Below are positions 1-4,553 of a DNA stretch of 19,463 bases, piece by piece. The position numbers and the translations under genes were made by a program. Within the stretch, counting starts at the first letter, position 1, and every line of letters starts with the position of its first letter. Source of the stretch: a bacterium (GTDB taxonomy: Bacteria; Bacillota; Clostridia; Oscillospirales; Oscillospiraceae); NCBI GenBank assembly GCA_019424865.1, contig JAHYYS010000050.1:1-19463 (forward strand), in the 5' to 3' direction. A model generated the notes under the pieces. It was not told the DNA's origin. It searched no databases and saw nothing but the letters and a program-made list of their open reading frames with translations.

Positions 1-1033
1 TGTTGATGGCGTCCTGGTGGCTGCCGGAGAAGGCGGTGAACACCAGCTTGCCGGCATAGGGCTGCCGGTCGCCCACCGGCATCTTGGTGGTGCGCTCGAA
101 CATCTCCTTGATCTTGTTGATGTCGTGGAAGTCCAGCTCCGGGTCCACGCCCTGAGTGTACATGTTCATAGCCAGGGTGACCATGTCCACGTTGCCGGTG
201 CGCTCGCCGTTGCCGAACAGGGTGGCCTCCACCCGCTCGGCCCCGGCCAGCAGGCCCATCTCGGTGGTGGCCACGCCGGTGCCCCGGTCGTTGTGGGGGT
301 GGAGGGAGATGATGGCGCTGTCCCGGGAGGGCAGCCTGCGGATAAAGTACTCCAGCATGTCGGCAAACTGGTTGGGCATGCAGTTCTCCACGGTGGTGGG
401 CAGGTTCAGGATGACCTTGTTCTCCGGGGTGGCGTGGAGGTGCTCCAGCACCGCCTGGCAGATCTCCACGGCATAGTCCATCTCGGTGCCCATAAAGGAC
501 TCGGGGGAGTACTCAAAGCGCAGGTTCATCCCCTGGGCGATCATGGGCTGGGACATCTCGTAGATCAGGTCGGCGGCGTCGGTGGCGATTTTGGTGATGC
601 CGTCGCAGTCCATGTGGAAGACCACCTTCCGCTGGAGGGTGGAGGTGGAGTTATAGAAGTGGAGGATGACGTTTTTGGCCCCCTGGATGGCCTCAAAGGT
701 CTTTTTGATCAGGTGCTCCCGGGCCTGGACCAGCACCTGGATGGTCACGTCATCGGGGATGTGTCCCCCCTCGATCAGCTCCCGGCAGATCTCATACTCC
801 GTCTCGCTGGCGGAGGGGAAGCCGATCTCGATCTCCTTGACGCCGATGTCGATCAGGGTGTGGAAGTACTCCAGCTTTTCCTGAAGGTTCATGGGGTCCA
901 CCAGGGCCTGGTTGCCGTCCCGCAGGTCCACCGAGCACCAGATGGGCGCCTTGGTGATGACCTTGTCGGGCCAGGTCCGGTTTTCGATGGGCTGGGGCTG
1001 GAAGGGGATGTACTTCTGATATCCGGGTTTCAT
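1..1033 (-). CDS. leuA: 2-isopropylmalate synthase, partial (C-terminus beyond window)
   Basis: First committed enzyme of leucine synthesis: condenses acetyl-CoA with 2-oxoisovalerate in the cytoplasm. The start is the ATG at 1033-1031, behind a clear AGGAGG eight bases upstream. The protein begins MKPGYQKYIPFQPQ and shows KAPIWCSVDLRDGNQAL (metal-binding Asp of the DRE-TIM barrel family), EIEIGFPSAS, and ISLHPHNDRGTGVA with the metal-binding histidines. The N-terminal style (PDKVITKAPIWCSVDLRDGNQ) fits the longer type-2 LeuA group of about 550 residues. About 344 codons are present, so the barrel is largely complete but the C-terminal regulatory domain lies outside the window. The reading frame is intact to the edge. 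A T-box leader lies directly upstream, which supports a branched-chain amino-acid role. Homocitrate or citramalate synthase is an unlikely alternative. Confidence 0.96.
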   Translation of the reverse strand, partial: MKPGYQKYIPFQPQPIENRTWPDKVITKAPIWCSVDLRDGNQALVDPMNLQEKLEYFHTLIDIGVKEIEIGFPSASETEYEICRELIEGGHIPDDVTIQVLVQAREHLIKKTFEAIQGAKNVILHFYNSTSTLQRKVVFHMDCDGITKIATDAADLIYEMSQPMIAQGMNLRFEYSPESFMGTEMDYAVEICQAVLEHLHATPENKVILNLPTTVENCMPNQFADMLEYFIRRLPSRDSAIISLHPHNDRGTGVATTEMGLLAGAERVEATLFGNGERTGNVDMVTLAMNMYTQGVDPELDFHDINKIKEMFERTTKMPVGDRQPYAGKLVFTAFSGSHQDAIN

Positions 1034-1246
1034 GCTCTTTTCCTCCTGTATCGAGTTTGTGATCTGTCGAGAGAAGTTTTAAAAAGCCTCGCAGCGTTGC
1101 GCCGCCGCAGCGGCAAAATCTGTGAGATCTGTTTTTGGGGCGGCTTTGCTGACCAAAAAACACATCTCAGACCGCAAGTGTGCCCGTAGGGCGCGCGCGG
1201 CGGGCTGCGGCTCCTGCTCGTCGGAAAAGGCCGGCCTTTTTCGACG
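1034..1246. other. Gap between T-box terminator and leuA
   Basis: About 210 bases with no supported gene. On the minus strand this is leuA 5' untranslated RNA after read-through of the attenuator. It contains an imperfect inverted repeat, 1124-1137 with 1153-1168 (gagatctgtttttgg against ccaaaaaacacatctc), and a perfect 16-base palindrome, aaaaggccggcctttt, at 1225-1240. Both could fold in the transcript. No function can be assigned. Confidence 0.5.
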
Positions 1247-1284
1247 AAAAAAAAACGCCCCCGACTTTTTCAAGTCAGGGGCGT
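1247..1284 (-). terminator. T-box intrinsic terminator
   Basis: Minus-strand hairpin with arms acgcccctgactt and aagtcgggggcgt (1284-1272 and 1267-1255) and one G-U pair, followed by nine Ts (1255-1247). It is the alternative fold to the T-box antiterminator. Confidence 0.88.
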
Positions 1285-1521
1285 TGAATTCCTTACAACG
1301 CGGTACCACCCTGGTTCAGCCGCCGGTTGCCCGAACGGCCCTCAAAGCCTCCAACAAGGCCGCGGCCGGTAACGAGGCCATACGTTCCGCCCTACTGCGT
1401 GGTTCAGGCGGAAAGCTCGGGGACCAGTTATCCACAGCAGGCACCGCCCACCGGTTCGCACCATCCACCGGCTCTCTGAGGGGGTATCCTCTGTCTTTAT
1501 TCCCGTCATCGCATTTGCTTG
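1247..1521 (-). promoter_or_regulatory. T-box leader (tRNA-sensing attenuator) of leuA
   Basis: Read on the minus strand, 1312-1299 is AGGGTGGTACCGCG, the T-box sequence that pairs with the acceptor end of uncharged tRNA and forms the antiterminator. Stem I is recognisable: 1477-1451 carries AGAGAGCC followed by GGTG and GAACCGG, typical of the distal part. Lower stem I can pair CGGGAA (about 1505-1500) with TTTCCG (about 1413-1408). A terminator follows at 1284-1247. The expected specifier is a leucine codon. CTG at 1427-1425 is a candidate, but I could not fix the specifier loop with confidence. Uncharged tRNA should stabilise the antiterminator and allow leuA transcription. Confidence 0.92.
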
Positions 1522-1527
1522 TGAAAT

Positions 1528-1556
1528 ATTGTAGCGGCTCCGGTCCGTTTTGTCAA
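1528..1556 (-). promoter_or_regulatory. Sigma-A promoter of the leuA T-box transcript
   Basis: On the minus strand, TTGACA (1556-1551), a 17-base spacer, then TACAAT (1533-1528). Transcription should begin near 1521, just before the T-box stem I. This is an almost perfect vegetative promoter, as expected when control is by attenuation rather than initiation. Confidence 0.85.
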
Positions 1557-1658
1557 GAAGAGATTTGTCCGGAGGGAGAAGAATCCGCTGTCAGGCAGAA
1601 AATTGCCCGATTGTTCCCAGCCGGCGCCGCATAGGATGAAGGAGGAGGGGGGAGCGTC

Positions 1659-2216
1659 ATGGATTGGAAGCTGGATATGGCGGGGGGCGGGACGCTGCGC
1701 CTGCGTCAGGAGGGCGGCCGGGTCCGTGTCCAGGCGGTGCGGCCCTGGGACGGCCGGGGACTCTATAAGGTCTGGCTCAGCGGAGGAGCTGGCGGGCGGA
1801 TGCTGCTGGGCACCCTGGCCCCGGAGGGGGACTGCCTGCGGCTGGAGCGGAACATGTCCCTGGATACGCTGGAGCGGGCGGGCTGCTGGCCGCCCACCGG
1901 TGCGGAGGCCCCGCTGGCCTTTCCCTTCTCCGGCTCGGAGCGGTGGTACTGCGAGCAGCACCCGGAGCGGCTGATACAGGACCCGGTGGCCAGGGGGGCG
2001 GTAAAGGGGCCCATGCTGTGCCAGAGGGGAGACGCCGGTTTCTGTCTGGCGGCGCCCTTCCGGACGGACAGCCCCATGCCGCTCAGCGCGCTGTTCTGCC
2101 TGGCGCGGATCGAGCAGGTGGAGGGGCGGCCCCATCTGGTGTGGCGCTTTAATAGGGAGGGAAGGCCGGAAATCCCGCATAAAAGGGGAGAGAACAGGCA
2201 AACTAAGGCCCAGTAA
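1659..2216 (+). CDS. Conserved-looking hypothetical protein, 185 aa
   Basis: I do not recognise this family. The ATG at 1659 follows AAGGAGGAGGGG at a suitable distance. The predicted protein is soluble, with no signal peptide or membrane segment. The N-terminal half (MDWKLDMAGGGTLRLRQEGG, then RPWDGRGLYKVWL) reads like alternating beta strands. The middle has aromatic and Cys residues (SERWYCEQHP, LCQRGDAGFCLAAPF), followed by LFCLARIEQVEG and a short basic tail. It ends 34 bases before the two small coat-protein genes on the same strand with no terminator between, so it is probably co-transcribed with them. That hints at a sporulation-related role, by position only. Confidence 0.75.
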   Translation: MDWKLDMAGGGTLRLRQEGGRVRVQAVRPWDGRGLYKVWLSGGAGGRMLLGTLAPEGDCLRLERNMSLDTLERAGCWPPTGAEAPLAFPFSGSERWYCEQHPERLIQDPVARGAVKGPMLCQRGDAGFCLAAPFRTDSPMPLSALFCLARIEQVEGRPHLVWRFNREGRPEIPHKRGENRQTKAQ

Positions 2217-2250
2217 CGGGGACCTCCCCGGCGGAAAGGAGAACGCAAGT

Positions 2251-2436
2251 ATGCCGAATTTGTCCAGCAAAGAGCTCAACGCCCTGTCCGACCAGCTGGA
2301 TTTCGAGCGGGTGCTTCACTGCAAGTACCTGGCCGCAGTCCAGGAGTGCCAGGATCAGGAGCTGAAACAGAAATTCCAGTGCTGTGCCGACCAGCACAAG
2401 CAGAACTACACCACCCTGCTGAACCATCTGCGATAA
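2251..2436 (+). CDS. Small spore-coat-type protein (CotF-like partner), 61 aa
   Basis: A short helical protein starting MPNLSSKELNALSDQLDFE, with the pattern LxxExxLhxKYxxxxxEC that is typical of small Clostridia proteins encoded in pairs with CotF-family coat proteins. Those pairs are thought to form ferritin-like helical bundles. Two Cys (QCCADQHKQ) are near the end. AAGGAG lies 12 bases before the ATG. The stop is 12 bases before the next coat gene, so the two are translationally close. A structural or assembly role in the spore coat is inferred from family resemblance and the neighbour. The protein itself is too short for catalytic motifs. Confidence 0.75.
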   Translation: MPNLSSKELNALSDQLDFERVLHCKYLAAVQECQDQELKQKFQCCADQHKQNYTTLLNHLR

Positions 2437-2448
2437 AAGGAGAACAAT

Positions 2449-2703
2449 ATGAACGATCAGGAGCGCATGACCGATTTTCTGTGCAGTGAAAAAAAGATGT
2501 CCGCCAACTATGACACCTACGCCTCGGAGTGTGTCAACCAGTCCCTCCGGGACGATTTCCTGAAACTGCTCACCCAGAGCCACACAACCCAGACGGAGCT
2601 GTTCCAGATGGCCCAGTCCAAGGGCTGGTATCAGGTGGAGCAGGCGCCTGCAAGCAAAATCAGCCAGGCCTATACCAAATTTACCAATCAGCAGCCCGGC
2701 TGA
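2449..2703 (+). CDS. Spore coat protein, CotF family, 84 aa
   Basis: An 84-residue helical protein, MNDQERMTDFLCSEKKMSAN..., followed by a second helix (SLRDDFLKLLTQSHTTQTELF) and the ending MAQSKGWYQ. A 'helix - xxQxELFQxAxxKGWYQ' ending is characteristic of Coat_F proteins in Clostridia, which are normally 80-100 residues in their single-domain form. The upstream sequence is aaaaggagaacaatATG, a strong ribosome binding site. It is the last gene of its unit, with a GC-rich terminator eight bases after the stop. Expected location is the spore coat, made in the mother cell. I could not recognise a clear sigma-E or sigma-K promoter upstream. Confidence 0.85.
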   Translation: MNDQERMTDFLCSEKKMSANYDTYASECVNQSLRDDFLKLLTQSHTTQTELFQMAQSKGWYQVEQAPASKISQAYTKFTNQQPG

Positions 2704-2710
2704 GGGCGGA

Positions 2711-2749
2711 GCGGGCCGCGGAGCCGCGGGTTCTGCGGCCCGCGTTTTT
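2711..2749 (+). terminator. Intrinsic terminator after coat genes
   Basis: Perfect arms gcgggccgc (2711-2719) and gcggcccgc (2735-2743), followed by gTTTTT at 2744-2749. Confidence 0.85.
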
Positions 2750-2801
2750 ATTATTTTGTTTTGTCATTTGCAGAATCAGAAAAAAATCTTGCAAAAAGAC
2801 C

Positions 2802-2830
2802 TTGACAAAACGGGCGGAAAGGTTTACAAT
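2802..2830 (+). promoter_or_regulatory. Strong sigma-A promoter for the 2.84-3.2 kb RNA
   Basis: TTGACA (2802-2807), a 17-base spacer, TACAAT (2825-2830). It matches the -35 consensus fully and the -10 in five of six positions. No long ORF follows for about 850 bases, so its product must be a non-coding or micro-coding RNA starting near 2837. Confidence 0.85.
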
Positions 2831-2836
2831 AAAACA

Positions 2837-3008
2837 AACCGGAAGAGAAGCTTCCGCAGGAAGTCAGACCAAGGGCGGTCTGGACAGTCAAGACATTGCG
2901 ATGTCTTTCTTTAGGAGAAGCATCAATTTGATACTGGAATTGTCATCCCGCGGAAGGTGGACAGAGGGCCGAGGACGGTCGTTCTGGACACAGGCCACGG
3001 GCTTTTTT
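2837..3008 (+). ncRNA. Structured RNA / leader candidate, class unknown
   Basis: About 170 nt downstream of a consensus promoter and rich in nested helices. Visible pairings: ggaag/cttcc near 2841-2855; CAGACC with GGTCTG (2868-2884); AAGACAT with ATGTCTT around a TGCG loop (2890-2907); ATCAA/TTGAT (near 2922-2932); GGCCG with CGGTC inside CAGA/TCTG (near 2961-2985). A long-range helix pairs CTTCCGCAGGA (about 2850-2861) with TCCCGCGGAAG (2946-2956) and encloses three hairpins. The same segment, CCCGCGG (2947-2953), can instead pair with CCACGGG (2995-3001), immediately before TTTTTT (3003-3008), giving a terminator-like fold. Two exclusive folds suggest a riboswitch or attenuator, but a free-standing sRNA is equally possible. 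I did not match it to any known class. Confidence 0.6.
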
Positions 3009-3045
3009 GCCGGTTTTACATCAACGAGGGAGAGGTGAGCACAGG

Positions 3046-3117
3046 ATGCAGCATCAGCATTATGTTACCCAGGGCGGCTGTGGGTTCTGCAGGCTAATGG
3101 AGTATTCCTGTGCGTGA
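3046..3117 (+). CDS. Possible 23-aa Cys-containing peptide
   Basis: A 23-codon ORF starting MQHQHYVTQGG, continuing with CGFC, and ending MEYSCA before TGA. GAGGTG at 3032-3037 sits eight bases before the ATG, which is a good spacing. It lies between the structured RNA and a terminator, so it would be the only coding part of that transcript. It has three Cys, with a CxxC arrangement, and no hydrophobic segment. It could be a leader peptide, a small metal- or thiol-binding peptide, or chance. Nothing beyond the ribosome binding site and position supports translation. Confidence 0.4.
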   Translation: MQHQHYVTQGGCGFCRLMEYSCA

Positions 3118-3161
3118 AGGCGTGACGGTTAAAGGGCATGCGTTCACCGGCTGGCTGTTCT

Positions 3162-3197
3162 CCATCGTCTGCAGAAAACGGACGGTGGTATTTTTAT
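3162..3197 (+). terminator. Terminator of the structured-RNA unit
   Basis: CCATCGTC (3162-3169) pairs with GACGGTGG (3181-3188), eight base pairs including one G-T, followed by a T-rich run taTTTTTat. A further small hairpin (ggta/tacc) and TTTTT follow to about 3206. Confidence 0.6.
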
Positions 3198-3263
3198 ACC
3201 CTTTTTGATGGTATGATGCATCACACAAGAAGAAAAAATGAAACATGACAAGGGGGTAACACC

Positions 3264-3392
3264 ATGACAATGGCAAAGCGTGAGGTGGACAACATCTGGA
3301 CTCAGGTCCGTGCGGATAAGGACGTGGACGATCTGATCTTTGGGAACGAGTTTTCCGCCGACAATCAGTGCGAAACGTGCAGCGAGCGATGA
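3264..3392 (+). CDS. Small protein, 42 aa, unknown
   Basis: A 42-codon ORF starting MTMAKREVDNIWTQVRADKD and ending with QCETCSER, with AGGGGG (3250-3255) eight bases before the ATG. It is hydrophilic and acidic in the centre (DKDVDDLIFGNEF), probably one amphipathic helix, with a CxxC-type pair (CETC) four residues from the C-terminus. It is a stand-alone unit, flanked by a terminator on each side. A TATGAT at 3212-3217 may be its -10, but I see no convincing -35. No known family is recognised. A small regulatory or metal-binding protein, or a peptide precursor, are guesses only; no maturation enzyme is encoded nearby. Confidence 0.6.
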   Translation: MTMAKREVDNIWTQVRADKDVDDLIFGNEFSADNQCETCSER

Positions 3393-3431
3393 AGAACAAG
3401 TCATTTCAGCGCGGCGCTGACGGAAATGGAT

Positions 3432-3474
3432 AAACACCGGGGCAGCTTCTCACGGCCTGCCGCGGTGTTTTTTT
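3432..3474 (+). terminator. Terminator after the 42-aa ORF
   Basis: AAACACCGGGGCAG (3432-3445) pairs with CTGCCGCGGTGTTT (3457-3470) with one internal G/G mismatch, followed by a seven-T run (3468-3474). Confidence 0.85.
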
Positions 3475-3687
3475 ATGGGTTGCTATCCTGAAATGGGTAT
3501 GATAAGATAGGCGCTGGACGGGCGCTGCTGCCCGCCGCTGCAATAAAAGGAAAATACCTGCCGGGCCAGGCGGGCTGAAGGAGTGATGCTCCGTGAAGGA
3601 GACGCGGAAGAAGAGGGCGGTTTCCGCTGGACGGGCCGGGGAAAGGATGTGATGCACCGCAGTTATTTATTATAAAGGAGAAAAGGC
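3475..3687 (+). promoter_or_regulatory. Promoter and folded leader of the acetyltransferase gene
   Basis: A possible promoter, TTGCTA (3480-3485), 17-base spacer, TAAGAT (3503-3508), would start transcription near 3515 and leave a leader of about 170 nt. The leader can form several short hairpins: CCTGCC/GGCGGG (about 3557-3574), GGAG/CTCC (about 3580-3592), and GCGG/CCGC (about 3617-3627). A 29-codon ORF (3586-3675) ends exactly where the downstream ribosome binding site AAGGAG (3676-3681) begins. Its own ribosome binding site, AAGGAG at 3578-3583, is only two bases from its ATG, so translation is doubtful. Leader-peptide attenuation is a possibility only. Confidence 0.4.
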
Positions 3688-4356
3688 ATGGATCAGATTC
3701 CAAATCCCAACCAGGTGTTCCCCAATCAGTATGGGACCACCTGCTTCATTAAGAATGTAATTTCCGCCCCCAACATCTCGGTGGGGGATTACACCTATTA
3801 TGACGACGACACAGATCCCGCCGGCTTTGAGAAAAATAATGTGCTGTTCAACTGGCCGGAGTTTGGCGACAGGCTGATCATCGGGAAATTTTGTGCCATT
3901 GCCAGCGGCACAAAATTTATTATGGGCCCAGCCAATCACCGGATCAGCAGTGTGACCACCTATCCCTTTGCCGTCTTTGGCGGCGCGTGGGAGCGGGCGG
4001 TTCCGCCCCATCTGTCCCAGCTGCCGCACAAGGGCGACATTACGGTGGGCAATGATGTCTGGATTGGCCGGGAGAGCGTGATTATGCCCGGGGTTACCAT
4101 CGGGGACGGGGCTATTATCGCCGCATACTCCGTGGTGACCCGGGATGTGCCCGCCTATCACGTGGCGGGGGGCAACCCGGCCCGGGTGATCAAGCCCCGG
4201 TTTGAAAGCGGCCTGATTGACCTGCTGCAGCGGCTGCGGTGGTGGGATCTGGAGGGGGAGGAGCTGGCGAAGCTGCTGCCCCTGCTGTGCAGTCCGGACC
4301 TGGACGAAGTGAAAGAAAAGATTGCGGCATATCTGGAAGAACATACGTTCCGGTAA
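3688..4356 (+). CDS. Vat/CatB-type xenobiotic O-acetyltransferase, 222 aa
   Basis: A left-handed beta-helix (hexapeptide repeat) acetyltransferase using acetyl-CoA. Enzymes of this family O-acetylate streptogramin A or chloramphenicol; many chromosomal members have unknown substrates. Visible features: IGKFCAIASGTKFIMG then ANHRISS, whose His (about residue 84) matches the catalytic His of the family; the TYPFAVFGGAWE loop; hexapeptide rungs ITVGNDVWIGRESVIMPG and VTIGDGAIIAAYSVVTRDV; and the YHVAGGNPARVIKPRF segment that ends the helix before a C-terminal helical tail with RWWDLE. Length is normal for Vat proteins (about 210-220). AAGGAG precedes the ATG. Drug resistance is possible but not shown; no mobile element lies beside it, so it may be intrinsic. 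Confidence 0.88.
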   Translation: MDQIPNPNQVFPNQYGTTCFIKNVISAPNISVGDYTYYDDDTDPAGFEKNNVLFNWPEFGDRLIIGKFCAIASGTKFIMGPANHRISSVTTYPFAVFGGAWERAVPPHLSQLPHKGDITVGNDVWIGRESVIMPGVTIGDGAIIAAYSVVTRDVPAYHVAGGNPARVIKPRFESGLIDLLQRLRWWDLEGEELAKLLPLLCSPDLDEVKEKIAAYLEEHTFR

Positions 4357-4415
4357 AATGACAGACCATGGGCACCGGAGTATGGAAAAACCATAAAGAA
4401 ATCCCGCACAGGGAC

Positions 4416-4444
4416 TTGCTTTATGGAAGAAGTTATACTAAAAT
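4416..4444 (+). promoter_or_regulatory. Probable promoter of the carboxyltransferase gene
   Basis: TTGCTT (4416-4421), a 17-base spacer, and TAAAAT (4439-4444), about 110 bases before the chosen start. No terminator was seen between the acetyltransferase stop (4356) and this site. Confidence 0.45.
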
Positions 4445-4553
4445 GGGAGAAGCCTATTGAATCAAAGCCATGGAGAGGATCGTGCCATCATAATTTGGGG
4501 TGTCTTGCACAAGGCAAAAAATGCTCGATGAAGCAATACGGAGGTCGATTGAC

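Noticed and set aside
17..1189. 390-codon plus-strand open frame across leuA
   Set aside because: The minus strand encodes unmistakable LeuA motifs. The plus-strand translation is a Gly/Val/Leu/His-rich shadow with no domain.
3586..3675. 29-codon ORF as a confident gene
   Set aside because: The ribosome binding site is only two bases from the ATG and the peptide has no recognisable feature. It is kept only as a regulatory possibility.
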